In this document: positions 1 to 9,400 of the stretch, piece after piece
How the letters are laid out: the number at the start of each line of letters is the position of its first letter
Numbering within the stretch: position 1 is the stretch's first letter
Assembly: GCA_002310215.1 (NCBI GenBank)
Contig: DBYR01000002.1
Coordinates: 11,312 to 53,733 of the forward strand
DNA from: Bacteroidales bacterium UBA1181
GTDB taxonomy: Bacteria > Bacteroidota > Bacteroidia > Bacteroidales > Paludibacteraceae
DNA: 42,422 nucleotides
Direction of reading: 5' to 3'
Notes under the pieces: generated by a model
Database searches by the model: none
Told to the model about the DNA's origin: nothing
The model's input: the letters and a program-made list of their open reading frames with translations, nothing else
Position numbers and translations under genes: made by a program

Positions 1-2
1 AA

Positions 3-1853
3 TTGCCAGCAATGACATTGGCTGAACGTTGTTATTTAGCTATGTTCGCTAGTTGCAAAAGCCTCACTCAAGCTCCTGCATTGCCGGCTACGACGTTAGC
101 TAATTACTGTTATTGTGAAATGTTCAGAGGTTGTACGAGTCTGACGCAAGCGCCCGAATTGCCAGCAACGACATTGGCTGAAGGTTGTTATACAAGTATG
201 TTCTATGGTTGCACGAGTCTGACGCAAGCCCCTGAATTGCCGGCGACGACGTTGCCAGTTGAATCAAACGTAGAGAGTGGCTGTTATTCTAATATGTTCT
301 CAGGTTGCACCAGCCTGACGCAAGCCCCCGCACTGCCTGCCACTACGTTGGCTGATTTTTGTTATTCTAGTATGTTCAGAGGTTGCACCAGCCTATCCCA
401 AATCCGTGTCTCATTTGATGATTGGAATGACGGCCTTCACACTGATAGATGGGTCGCAGACGTCGCTCCTACCGGCACCTTCATCTGCCCGAAAGCCTTG
501 GCTCTTGAGTATGGAGAGGATAGGATACCTGAGGGTTGGACGGTGCAATATGTCGAGGACCTCAACTACCTCACCTTCACTGCGGAGGAGGATGGTTCCA
601 CGTTCGGAATTGTGAACGGAAGGAATAGCCCTAACGTGCTGTATTCGTTAGACGGTGGAAAGATATGGACCTTTTTGGCGGAAGGTGACACGGTCAGATT
701 AGCCCATAAGGGTGACAAGGCCTTGCTGAAAGGAAATAATCCACATGGGTTCTCACAGAATTATTCGGAATATCAGTCGTCTTTCAAGATGACAGGGAAA
801 ATTGCCGCCAGTGGCAGCGTGATGAGCCTGATTGACGGCACAGGTCTTTCTTCAGAAATTCGTGGGGTTGAATGTTTCGGTAGTTTATTCGAAAACTGCA
901 CTAGCCTGACGCAAGCCCCTGAATTGCCTGCCGTGACATTGGCTAATTATTGTTATGCATATATGTTCAGAGGTTGTACGAGTCTGACGCGAGCCCCCGA
1001 ATTGCCGGCTACGACGTTGGCTGAATATTGTTATTCTAATATGTTCTCAGATTGTACCAGTTTGGTGCAGGCTCCCGAATTGCCAGCTGCGACATTGGCT
1101 AGGGGTTGTTATAGTGAAATGTTCTCTGTTTGCACTAGTCTGACGAAAGCTCCTGCATTGATAGCGACGACATTGGCTAAAACTTGTTATTATGAAATGT
1201 TCAGAGGTTGCACAGTCCTGTCTAAGGCTCCTGCATTGCCTGCTACTACGTTGGCCGATGCTTGTTATTCTTATATGTTCTCTAGTTGCACCAGCCTCAC
1301 AGAAGCGCCTGAATTGCCAGCGACGACATTGGCTAAAAATTGTTATTATAGTATGTTCTCGGGTTGCACCAGTCTGACGAAAGCTCCGAATTTGCCGGCT
1401 CCGGAATTGCCAGCCCCCGTAAATAAGAATTTTTGTTACGGATCTATATTCTTAAACTGTACTAACTTGTCGGAAATCAGTGTCGCCTTCAACGTGTGGG
1501 ATGACAACACTTCTTGGTGGGTCAAAAACGTTGCCCCTACCGGCACCTTCATCTGCCCGAAGGCATTGGCTCTCGAGTATGGTGTGGATAGGATACCGGA
1601 GGGGTGGACGGTGGAATATGTGGAGGAAGGCTCTGGCGTAAGCTCAGCCTTGTCCGACAACATCACTGTATGGACTGATGATTTAACCGTCCACGTGTGC
1701 GGTGCGGAAGGGGAGGTTTCCCTCTATGATGTGTCGGGCAAGAGAGTGGCAGTCTCCAATTCTGCGGACGAGGAGCGTACGCTGAGCGTTCCGGCTAAGG
1801 GTGCCTATGTGGTTCGGATGAATGGTGGATCATCGGTTGTGCTGGTGCGGTAA
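3..1853 (+). CDS. BspA-like leucine-rich-repeat surface protein with T9SS tail (5' partial)
   Basis: The frame is open from the window edge, so the true start and signal peptide lie upstream. It encodes two arrays of a roughly 26-residue repeat with the pattern MFxGCTSLTQAPELPATTLA..CY (nt about 3-400 and 880-1440). Each array is followed by a conserved block containing VAPTGTFICPKALALEYG and RIPEGWTV (around nt 460-550 and 1530-1620). Between the arrays is a beta-rich module with FKMTGKIAASGSVMSLIDG, which seems to cap the second array. The last 65 or so residues (VSLYDVSGKRVAV ... AYVVRMNGGSSVVLVR) resemble a T9SS type A sorting domain, so the protein should be exported by type IX secretion. 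BspA-like LRR proteins are known adhesins or surface proteins in Bacteroidales and some protists. The repeat identity is high at the DNA level, so array length may vary between strains. The family call is firm; the ligand is unknown. Confidence 0.85.
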   Translation: MPAMTLAERCYLAMFASCKSLTQAPALPATTLANYCYCEMFRGCTSLTQAPELPATTLAEGCYTSMFYGCTSLTQAPELPATTLPVESNVESGCYSNMFSGCTSLTQAPALPATTLADFCYSSMFRGCTSLSQIRVSFDDWNDGLHTDRWVADVAPTGTFICPKALALEYGEDRIPEGWTVQYVEDLNYLTFTAEEDGSTFGIVNGRNSPNVLYSLDGGKIWTFLAEGDTVRLAHKGDKALLKGNNPHGFSQNYSEYQSSFKMTGKIAASGSVMSLIDGTGLSSEIRGVECFGSLFENCTSLTQAPELPAVTLANYCYAYMFRGCTSLTRAPELPATTLAEYCYSNMFSDCTSLVQAPELPAATLARGCYSEMFSVCTSLTKAPALIATTLAKTCYYEMFRGCTVLSKAPALPATTLADACYSYMFSSCTSLTEAPELPATTLAKNCYYSMFSGCTSLTKAPNLPAPELPAPVNKNFCYGSIFLNCTNLSEISVAFNVWDDNTSWWVKNVAPTGTFICPKALALEYGVDRIPEGWTVEYVEEGSGVSSALSDNITVWTDDLTVHVCGAEGEVSLYDVSGKRVAVSNSADEERTLSVPAKGAYVVRMNGGSSVVLVR

Positions 1854-1886
1854 GGGCGCATCAACACAATTTGTTTGTAAATTATA

Positions 1887-1993
1887 GGGTGTCGCCTCGT
1901 TACGTCGTTCACAGGGGTTTGCACCCCTGCCTGTGTTGTCACCGCCCCGTTGGGGCTTAGGATGTGCGTGTCGTGTGGGGATGCGCATCTCCC
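1887..1993 (-). repeat. Composite REP-like palindromic element, copy A
   Basis: The reverse complement of this stretch matches 39113-39219 over about 100 bp: GGxGATGCGCATC, then CACGACxCGCAC-like sequence, CCTAAGCCC, GGGCGGTG, ACACAGGCAGGGGTG, AACCCCTGTGAA. It contains short hairpins (AGGGGT/ACCCCT and GCCCC/GGGGC). Relative to copy B it lacks one GCCCT-GAA-AGGGC hairpin next to the terminal GTGTCGCC. It lies between the LRR gene and a convergent lipoprotein gene and has no coding content. This is a non-coding interspersed repeat of the REP type by structure; family membership is inferred. Confidence 0.75.
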
Positions 1994-2018
1994 TGTTTTA
2001 ATTTATGATAAAAGAAAA

Positions 2019-2039
2019 GGGACGAATGTTATTCGCCCC
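2019..2039. repeat. GGGACGAAT...ATTCGCCCC hairpin
   Basis: A 9-bp inverted repeat with one mismatch (a G-U pair if transcribed) and a 3-nt loop. It sits between repeat copy A and the TTAA-rich repeat and is absent from the otherwise similar copy near 39.1 kb, so it looks like a separate insertable module. It could also act as a terminator between the convergent genes, although the T-tract is poor. Confidence 0.5.
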
Positions 2040-2065
2040 TACCATATCGAACTAACGTTCCTAAA

Positions 2066-2101
2066 TTTTTAACTCTTAATTCTTAACTCTTAATTCTTAA
2101 T
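2066..2101. repeat. TTAA-rich short tandem repeat (ACTCTTAATTCTTA units)
   Basis: Direct repetition of TTAACTCTTAATTC. The reverse-oriented counterpart, AATTAAGAGTTAAGAATTAA, is at 39079-39111 beside repeat copy B. It supplies the last codons and stop of the lipoprotein gene at 2090-2611, which suggests that it inserted at, or slipped into, the gene end. Confidence 0.65.
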
Positions 2102-2611
2102 TGCGTTTCTGACGGCCTCCTCGGTCGTGGCGATCTCCTCCACGATCCTTTTGTCGTGGATAGGTGTTTTGACGCTGTCGGACTCGGTTAGGAAGGCGTG
2201 GCTCCATGTGCCGGTCATCATGAACGGTCCCTTCTTAGGGGTGGTGTCCGGTTCGCCCGGACTGAGGGTTCCCCGTAGTAGACTGTCCATCGTGGCGACC
2301 ACGCTGTCGCCTATCAGTGTGTTGGATAGCATGAAGGAGGTGTCGGCGGGACGGAACTGGAGCTCCTTCATGCGGATGAGCGTGCTGTCTTTCCCGGGGA
2401 TGATCTCATAGCCGATATTGCCGCCTCCCTTGCGTAGGTAGTAGATGCTGGCGTAGCGCAGCGTGTCAGACTCCTCCTGTAGGGTGTCGGGAGGGGAGAC
2501 GATGGTGGCCTGTATGTTGGCAGGCTCGCTTTTCTTACTCTTCCCGCAACAGCTATAGATGGACATTGCCCCGATTGCAATGAAAAATAATATGACGTGT
2601 CTCTTTCTCAT
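2090..2611 (-). CDS. Small lipoprotein of unknown function
   Basis: The 173-residue product starts with a basic n-region (MRKRH), a hydrophobic segment (VILFFIAIGAMSIY) and cysteines at a lipobox-like SCC, so it is probably lipid-anchored. The rest is polar with no domain I recognise. It contains a KDSTLIRMKELQFRPADTSFM stretch and a proline- and threonine-containing loop (LSPGEPDTTPKKGPFMM). It lies 31 bp downstream of the ATP-grasp gene on the same strand and may be the last gene of that cluster. Its final residues (AIKN) and stop fall inside the TTAA-rich repeat, so the C-terminus may vary between strains. The gene is likely real because it has the start, spacing and signal of a lipoprotein; the function is not inferable. 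Confidence 0.75.
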   Translation of the reverse strand: MRKRHVILFFIAIGAMSIYSCCGKSKKSEPANIQATIVSPPDTLQEESDTLRYASIYYLRKGGGNIGYEIIPGKDSTLIRMKELQFRPADTSFMLSNTLIGDSVVATMDSLLRGTLSPGEPDTTPKKGPFMMTGTWSHAFLTESDSVKTPIHDKRIVEEIATTEEAVRNAIKN

Positions 2612-2642
2612 CTCTTATCCGTTAGAATATTATTCCCTGAAA

Positions 2643-3734
2643 TCAGTCGATGACGATTTTCTTGTCGGCCTTGTAGATGATATAACCGTTTCGGGTGTAG
2701 TTGTCGACTGCATAGGTCAGTTCCGTGCCTGGCACATAGGAGCGTCTCACTTCCCATGGTTGTTTCTCGAGGAAATACTTCAGCCTGTTCTCCCTTTGTT
2801 TGCAGAGGAAATAGATGCCGGAGTAGCTCTTGTGGGAGAGCTTCGGCTCTTCGAACGTACCCAGCGCCACGTCGATCATGCCCTTGAGGTAATCGTATCC
2901 GACACTTTCCCAAATGAGGGTGGAGAATTGGTCTCCGCCGCCTCTTGGGTTCATCTCTATCATGTAGATGTTGTCGTTGTCGTCTATTTTCATCTCGATG
3001 TGGGAGGCGCCGTTGGTGAGTCCTACGCGGGTGAGGATCTCCGGAACGATTTGGCGGAGCTTGGATTTGATCGACTCTTTCAAATCGGCTGGTTGGTGGT
3101 GGGACAATTCGACGAAATGAGGCGCGCCGTCGTTCTCTTTGTCCGTCATCTGGATGATGTAGTGCTTGCCCTTGTAGGAGATGGACTCCACGGAGAATTC
3201 ACGTGTGCCCACGAACTTCTCGATCATGATGACCGTATCGTCTCCCGTCGCATAGGAGACCGCCTCTTTCAACTCTTTCTCGTTGTTCACGAAGGATACA
3301 CCCTTCTTCGCGGAGCCTACGGTCGGTTTCACGATGCAAGGGAAGTCCACCTTTAGCCCCTCTTTGTACAAGTAGTTGGGCACCTGGCATAGGTTGGGGA
3401 TCCCGTTGGTCAGTTCACGTACCCTCGCCTTGTCTCTGAGGGCTTGGAACTTGTCGTAGTCGTTCGCGTTGAGCCCGAGTTTGGATGCCACGTAGGTGGC
3501 TATTTCGGAGGTGAGGTCGGAGGCGTTGGAGACGACTCCCTGTACGCCTTCTTGCCTACACACTTCTACGATTTTGTCCTTCTCGAGGATGGATATAGGG
3601 TAGAACTTGTCCACATATTCTTTGCAGACTGCGCCATTTTCCCATGCGAAGCTGATTACTGTATGACCCAACTCTTTCGCCTTCAGCGTAAGTGGAAGTT
3701 GCCCTGTCGAGGCTCCTATGATTGCTAATTTCAT
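2643..3734 (-). CDS. ATP-grasp ligase, carbamoyl-phosphate-synthase-like fold
   Basis: The 363-residue protein opens with a Rossmann-like pre-ATP-grasp segment (KLAIIGASTGQ, residues 2-12). The ATP-grasp core follows: FPCIVKPTVGSAKKGVSF with Lys136 and the glycine-rich loop, the VMIEKFVGTREFSVES strand that binds adenine and contacts metal, and the IEMNPRGGGDQ metal-binding motif near residue 270. Such enzymes join a carboxylate to an amine, thiol or imino acid by way of an acylphosphate. This one resembles ATP-grasp enzymes that condense amino acids or small metabolites more than it resembles CarB, because it is a single domain. It lies 30 bp downstream of a second ATP-grasp gene and an epimerase gene, suggesting one pathway that builds an amide-linked product. 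The substrate is unknown. Confidence 0.85.
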   Translation of the reverse strand: MKLAIIGASTGQLPLTLKAKELGHTVISFAWENGAVCKEYVDKFYPISILEKDKIVEVCRQEGVQGVVSNASDLTSEIATYVASKLGLNANDYDKFQALRDKARVRELTNGIPNLCQVPNYLYKEGLKVDFPCIVKPTVGSAKKGVSFVNNEKELKEAVSYATGDDTVIMIEKFVGTREFSVESISYKGKHYIIQMTDKENDGAPHFVELSHHQPADLKESIKSKLRQIVPEILTRVGLTNGASHIEMKIDDNDNIYMIEMNPRGGGDQFSTLIWESVGYDYLKGMIDVALGTFEEPKLSHKSYSGIYFLCKQRENRLKYFLEKQPWEVRRSYVPGTELTYAVDNYTRNGYIIYKADKKIVID

Positions 3735-3764
3735 TTTGTATCGTTTTAATGTATTTGTCTGTTA

Positions 3765-4862
3765 TTAATCGTCGAAGAAATCGTCGAACATCTTCTTCAC
3801 GCCTTCTCTCTCCGCGTACTCACATACGATCTGTCCCCAGTTGCCTTCCACCAGCACCCACTCCTTGTTGGCGGTGTAAGCGAAGTCCCAACCCACGAAT
3901 GGGTAGAAAGGTATGGTGCTGTGCACTTCCTCGGCGAATTTGAGCAGCTTGTCCCAGTCTGGTATCTGGAACCCTTCGTACTTGGCGCCGCTGTCCGGAT
4001 GCCTTTCGAAGATGCCGCCGAACTCGTCATAGCCTTTCGTCCTGCAGACGCCGGTCTTCTCGTCGATGACGGAGAAGATGCCTCCGTTACCTGCGTTGTC
4101 CACCACGGATCCTGCGCGTCCTGTGCGGAATACGGGGCGCATGATGTGGAACCCGGTCTTGTTCATGAAGGCTGGGAGACGTACCGTGTTGACGGAACTT
4201 GGGTTGAACTGTTTGGTGCTCTCGTCTTGCTGAATCAGCTCCTCCACGATGAATTGACCCTTCTCTTTCAGATGGTCGAACGCCTTGTCCGGGTCGTTGT
4301 CGTAGTCGGACATGCGTAGTATCTCCACACCCTTTCCACATTGCCCGGAGATGGGTTTGCAGATGAAGGAGTCATGCTTCTTGCAGAATTCGGCGAAGTC
4401 CTCCCTCGTGACGGTCTCGTTGAACTTGATGACGTCACGTTTGAAGAATTGCCCGAAACGGTCGTAGAAGTTGTTTTTGTTCTCCATGAGGTACCAGTTC
4501 TCTCCTCGACCTACTTTCTTCGTCATGACATTATCCTTGTGGCGCGTGGTGAGGTAGGTGGCGCGTTTCTTGTCGTCGGAGTGGGGGAAATCCATGAGGA
4601 AATATTCCCTTGGCACAGCGCCGAATCGGTAATAGCACCAGACCATGTCTATCCGCATCTCCTCTTTGAGCTTCTCGTCCGCCTTTTCCTTGTCGGTCAG
4701 GAAAATGCCGAATACATGTTCGATTTCTTCTCCGAAGGTGAGTTCCCCTCCCCATCTCATCGACTTGAAAGAGAGGTAGTAGTCTCTGTTCGCTTTGATG
4801 ATTCTCTTTCCGAAAGCTTTGGAACCCAATAGCTTGAAACGAATTTTTTCTTTTAATGTCAT
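3765..4862 (-). CDS. Sugar-transfer-associated ATP-grasp protein
   Basis: The 365-residue protein has an N-terminal helical, basic region (residues 1-60). The ATP-grasp signature is SFICKPISGQCGKGVEIL, with the lysine at 169 and the loop at 173-178. GQFIVEELIQQ follows, then NTVRLPAF, and a C-terminal FVGWDFAYTANKEWVLVEGNWG carrying the metal-binding acidic residue and asparagine. This pattern matches the family found in polysaccharide and cell-wall gene clusters (ATPgrasp_ST), predicted to attach amino acids or peptides to glycan-linked carboxylates. It begins 9 bp after the upstream epimerase stop, consistent with translational coupling. The ATP-grasp call is firm; the role in surface-glycan modification is inferred from family and neighbours. 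Confidence 0.82.
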   Translation of the reverse strand: MTLKEKIRFKLLGSKAFGKRIIKANRDYYLSFKSMRWGGELTFGEEIEHVFGIFLTDKEKADEKLKEEMRIDMVWCYYRFGAVPREYFLMDFPHSDDKKRATYLTTRHKDNVMTKKVGRGENWYLMENKNNFYDRFGQFFKRDVIKFNETVTREDFAEFCKKHDSFICKPISGQCGKGVEILRMSDYDNDPDKAFDHLKEKGQFIVEELIQQDESTKQFNPSSVNTVRLPAFMNKTGFHIMRPVFRTGRAGSVVDNAGNGGIFSVIDEKTGVCRTKGYDEFGGIFERHPDSGAKYEGFQIPDWDKLLKFAEEVHSTIPFYPFVGWDFAYTANKEWVLVEGNWGQIVCEYAEREGVKKMFDDFFDD

Positions 4863-4871
4863 GATATGTTT

Positions 4872-5879
4872 TTATTTAATATAATCAGATTCATACCCCC
4901 ACAACTCTCCGAACGGTTGCTCCTCCATCTCTTTCTTGAAGTCCAAGAGGTACTCTTTCCAGGTGTAGCGGGGTTCGTAGCCTAATTCTTTTTTTGTCTT
5001 TGTGATATCCAGCACGAACTGCAGGGAACTCCGCTTCTCTGGGCAATAGATGATGTTGGAGCGCTTGTCCTTCGGGTTGAAGACCTCCGCTATGGCTTTC
5101 ACACGCTCGTCCAGGGTGCTGCCGCCGCTCCCTATGTTGTAGATGCCTCCCTCGACATTGGCCGTGAGTGTCTTCTCCACGATTTGCAGGAAGTCCTTCA
5201 TGCAACATGTCTCCAAGAGACGGTCCGGGTCTCCCCAAATCTGCAGTTCGGCGCCCTTCATCGCCTGATAGATGAAGAATCGGTCTGAGATGAGCGTCTT
5301 CTCCCCGTTGGTGAAGGTGTAAGGGTTCGGATCATACATGTATACTCTTGAAAGCCTCAGGATGAAACGCTTGAGTCCGAACTTGGCGTGGTAGTGCTCT
5401 ATCATCTCGACGGCCGCGTTCTTGGCGATGACGTAGATGGCATGGTCGCCTGTCAATGGGGCTTTCCGTTCCGCATCCGCCGGAATCGGGGTCTTGCTGC
5501 CGAAGAGGTAGCTGACGTCGAAGAGGGTCTGTGGGAAGACGATGCGGTCCGCCCCCACTTTCATGGTGTAGTCCAACACGTTCAGTGTGCCTTGCACGAT
5601 GGAAGAGATGTATTGCTCGGGATGGTAACCCTCCATGGAGGCCGGAAGCGCGCCCGCGAAGTTGAGCACCGCATAGATGTCTTGCTGGGGTAACTTAGCG
5701 AAGTCCTCCTTTTGGCAGATGTCGGCGGAGATGTATTCTATGCCTAGCTTGGCGAAGAACCCGTTGTCGCTCTTGCGTCGACCGACCGCAACGACGTTGT
5801 ATCCAATCCTCTTCAGATGAACTGCTATGTTAGTGCCCAAATGCCCGGTGGCACCTAGCACGATGACGTTCTTTCCCAT
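4872..5879 (-). CDS. NAD(P)-dependent sugar epimerase/dehydratase (extended SDR)
   Basis: The 335-residue protein carries the dinucleotide-binding GATGHLG motif at residues 9-15, a NFAGALP segment, and the catalytic Tyr-x3-Lys pair (Y149, K153, in YVIAK). It later has FILRLSRVY, CCMKDFLQIV and IYNIGSGG, which are typical of NDP-sugar epimerases. It is the first gene of a minus-strand cluster with two ATP-grasp genes. A matching promoter lies about 95 bp upstream at 5976-6006. The likely role is to make or remodel an NDP-sugar used with the ATP-grasp enzymes. The exact sugar cannot be read from the sequence. Confidence 0.87.
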   Translation of the reverse strand: MGKNVIVLGATGHLGTNIAVHLKRIGYNVVAVGRRKSDNGFFAKLGIEYISADICQKEDFAKLPQQDIYAVLNFAGALPASMEGYHPEQYISSIVQGTLNVLDYTMKVGADRIVFPQTLFDVSYLFGSKTPIPADAERKAPLTGDHAIYVIAKNAAVEMIEHYHAKFGLKRFILRLSRVYMYDPNPYTFTNGEKTLISDRFFIYQAMKGAELQIWGDPDRLLETCCMKDFLQIVEKTLTANVEGGIYNIGSGGSTLDERVKAIAEVFNPKDKRSNIIYCPEKRSSLQFVLDITKTKKELGYEPRYTWKEYLLDFKKEMEEQPFGELWGYESDYIK

Positions 5880-5975
5880 GTCTTATATTGTTTTTCTCTC
5901 CTTATGACAATGTACATACTCATTGGGCGCTTATCTAAATTCTATGCGAAAAAACACGATAATCCATCCGTTTCG

Positions 5976-6006
5976 CAAATTTATTGAGTTCGTGTTTTTT
6001 ATCCAA
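5976..6006 (-). promoter_or_regulatory. Bacteroidota-type promoter for the epimerase/ATP-grasp cluster
   Basis: On the minus strand a TTG (6004-6006) lies 20 bp upstream of TAAATTTG (5976-5983), matching the -33 TTG / -7 TAnnTTTG architecture. The predicted leader is about 95 nt. The rest of 5880-6232 is T-rich and has no supported gene. Confidence 0.6.
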
Positions 6007-6232
6007 CTTTTTTGCCTCTTTTTTCTTCGAATTTTGACGGATGTCGGATGTGTTTTCTTTTTTTTTGCTATCGGTCTATCTCTGTGTGCCTTCCCCTACT
6101 ATGTATGCGCCGGAGTGGCCTCTTTTGTGGTGGCGGTGCGCCTTGGCATAGTTAGTCCGTATGGTGGTTGTTGGGAGTGTCATGGGGGATGGCCGATTCG
6201 TTCGCCTTTTGTGGAACGAATGCCTCGCTTTG

Positions 6233-6263
6233 TTTGTGTATGTCCCGAATTTTAATACCTTTG
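6233..6263 (+). promoter_or_regulatory. Bacteroidota-type promoter for the PBP1A-hrpB genes
   Basis: TTTG at 6233-6236 is followed after 19 bp by TACCTTTG at 6256-6263, a good TTTG / TAnnTTTG pair. It predicts a leader of about 140 nt before the ATG at 6411. That leader contains a GGTGCCGCGTCACC hairpin-like stretch near 6361-6374 of unknown role. Confidence 0.6.
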
Positions 6264-6410
6264 CGGGCGATTGTCGTCCGTTGGGGAGGATTGCCTTGGG
6301 GACTGATGTGTGTGATAAAACCTGATTGGGGCTGACGAATGGCTGATCTTCTCGCAGGGTGGTGCCGCGTCACCGTGGTGATATCAAATATTTAAATGTC
6401 TTGAAAACAA

Positions 6411-9400
6411 ATGACTGAGTTGCTTCAGAAGTTGCGGGAAACCGCGATCCGTTGGGGAAAGATGATAGGGGAAAGGGTGGAAATGGCTTGGGCTTGGCTA
6501 CGGACCAAGTCTGCCGAATGGTCTGCCTCCGCCTCTTCGTACGTGAAAAGCAAACATATACCGGAGAAGACGCAAAAGTGTCGCGAGATGGCCGCTCAAT
6601 GGTTGGAGTGGCTGAAACAACGCTCGCTCGAACTGCGGGTGAAAGCCTCCCGGTGGGGCTCCGTATTGCGGAGGAAGTCCGAGCAGTCATGGGAGTTCCT
6701 CAAGGCGAAGTCTGCCGAAACACAATCGTCCGCCAAGGATTATTTGGCTCAAAAGAACGTCCCTGAAAAGGTCGATAAGCTCAAGGCGTCTGGCTTGAAA
6801 TGGCTCGATGTGGCGAAGACGAAGTGCGCGTTGGCGGCTGCTTGGCTGCTGGCGAAGTGGAACGTATGGAGCGCCGCGGCGAAGAAGCTCTATGAGGAGA
6901 AGATCGCCAAGTCTATCCCGGGTGAGGGTATCTCCCCTGAGGAGACGGAGCGGGTGCACCGCATGTTCGAACAGGATGGTGCCGCTGTGGATGGCGCATC
7001 AGAGGAGCAACCGATAGAGCAACCTGAGGAGAAACAAGAGGAAAGCATAGAGGAAAAGGATCAGGAAAACCCTGAGAATGTGTCTGATGAATTGCCTGAA
7101 GATATGCCTGTCGAGACGCCAGAGGTGACGCCGGAAGAAGAGCCGGAGGAGCCTGAACCTGCCTCGACACCCACCATGGCTGAACGTGTCGCGCCTGAAT
7201 CGGTGCGGCGGATGAAGGAGACTCCGGATTTCTTGGCGGAGTCGAAGACCCGGAGGAGCCGTGGAAGGGCCGTGAAAAAGAGATGGTCTTGGAAGAAACG
7301 GTTCCTGATCTTCTTCCTGTCGCTCGTGGTGGCTCTCCCGCTTCTGTTCGTTTTGTTCTGCTATGGCGTGGATAGGAATGCGTTCGGTCTCTTCGGGGCT
7401 TCGCCTACGTTGGGGCAACTGAAGAACCCTATCCAGATGGAGGCTTCCATGATCTATAGCGAGGACAATGATCTCTTGGGCAAGTTCTTCGTGGAGAACC
7501 GCTCATCGGTCACCTATGAGGAACTCTCCCCTGAACTGATCCAGACGCTGGTCTGCACGGAGGATCAACGCTTCTACGAACACCAGGGCATCGACTACCA
7601 TGGCATGTTCTCCGCCGCGAAGGACGCGGTGCGCGGACGGGCCCGTGGCGCCAGCACCATCACGCAACAGTTGGTGAAGAACCTGTTCAAGATGCGCTCG
7701 GAGTATACGAAGGGCGCGTTGTGCCGTGTGCCGGGCATTAAGGTGCTGATCGTCAAAATCAAGGAGTGCATCGGTGCGGTGCGCATCGAGAACCATTACA
7801 CGAAGCAGGAGATCCTGACGATGTACCTCAACACGGTGACCTTCGGTAATAACACGTTTGGTATCAAGTCGGCCGCGAAGACCTACTTCAACACGACGCC
7901 GGACAAGCTCACCTACGAGCAGGCCGCCTGCATCATCGGTATCCTGAAGGCGAATACCTACTACAACCCTATCAAGAACCCTGAGAACAACAGGAAGCGA
8001 AGGAACCTTATCCTCCACTTGCTGAAGGATGCGGGCTCGTTGGATGCCCACCAGTGTGATTCTCTCTGTGCGACGGATCTGGGCCTGAACATCTACAAGG
8101 AGGATATCCTGAGTGGCTATGCCCATTACTTCCGTGAGGCGGTCTACAACGAATTGCAGGAGTGGTGCGAGGAGAATAACGTCAACCTCTACCACGATGG
8201 TTTGAAGATCTATACGACGGTCAATTCACGGATGCAACACTATGCGGAGGCTTGCGTCGCCAAGCAGATGGGCGAACTGCAGAAACAGTTCAACAAGCAT
8301 TGGGGCAAGGAGAACCCGTGGCGCGACCAGAAGCAGCATGAAATCAAGGGTTTCATCGATGATATGCTGAAGAAGACCTCGGCCTATAAGGCTTTGCATA
8401 AGAAATACAAGGGGGATGGCATCGTCATCGACCAGGAGTTGCGCAAGCCGCACAAGATGCGTATCTTCGATTACAAAAAGGGCATCACGGATACGGTGAT
8501 GAGCACCCGCGACTCCTTGGCGCACATCCTCAAATTCCTCCACTGTGGCTTCATCGCCATGGATCCTCATACGGGCGCTGTGAAGGCTTGGGTGGGCGAC
8601 GTCGATTTCTACTATTGGCAGTACGACAAGGTGACGGCGAAACGTCAGCCGGGCTCCACGTTCAAGCTCTTCGTCTACACGGAGGCCTTGCGCCAAGGCA
8701 TGTGCAGCTGTGATACCCGAATCGATAGCGCGGTCTCCTGGATGACGGAGGAGGATGGCGAGTGGAAACTCTGGGCGCCTCAGAACGCCAGCGGTGTCTT
8801 CTCGAACGAACCGATGACGCTCAAGACGGCCTTGGCTCGCTCCGTCAATAGTGTGGCGGTGCAGATCGCTAAGCAGGTCACTCCGGAGAAGATCGTCCAG
8901 ACGGCACACCGCATGGGTATCGAAAGCCCTGTCCGCCCGATCCCTTCCCTCTGTCTGGGTACGGAGGATGTCTCCCTCATTGAACTGGCCACCGCCTACT
9001 CCGTGATAGCGGACGGTGGTATGCTCCATAAACCGATCTTAGTTTCCCGCATCGAGGACAAGGACGGCAAGGTGATCTACCGCTCCAAGGTGAAGAATGA
9101 TCGGGCGCTGGACGAGGAGACGGCTTTCCTGATGCGCGACATGCTCCAGGAGGGCTTGCGTGACGAACATGGCACCTCGCAGGGGTTGTATAAGTATAAG
9201 ATTCATAACGGTACGGATTTCGGTGGCAAGACGGGTACCTCCGCCAACTATTCGGACGCTTGGTACATGAATGTCACGCCGAACCTCGTGACGGGCGCCT
9301 GGGTGGGCGGCGAGTACCGTAGCATCCATTTCCGTAACGGCGACTTGGGACAGGGTAGCCGCGCCGCTTTGCCTATCGTGGGCCTCTTCCTGGAGAAGGT

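Noticed and set aside
5923..6255. A 110-codon plus-strand frame in the T-rich gap upstream of PBP1A
   Set aside because: Composition is dominated by Phe/Cys/Val runs from T-rich DNA, it overlaps the promoter of the epimerase cluster and ends within the PBP1A promoter, and there is no ribosome-binding site.
6356..6374. AGGGTGGTGCCGCG-like stretch resembling the T-box antiterminator consensus
   Set aside because: No matching specifier or terminator partner is evident, the downstream gene is not an aminoacyl-tRNA synthetase, and T-boxes are not expected in Bacteroidota.
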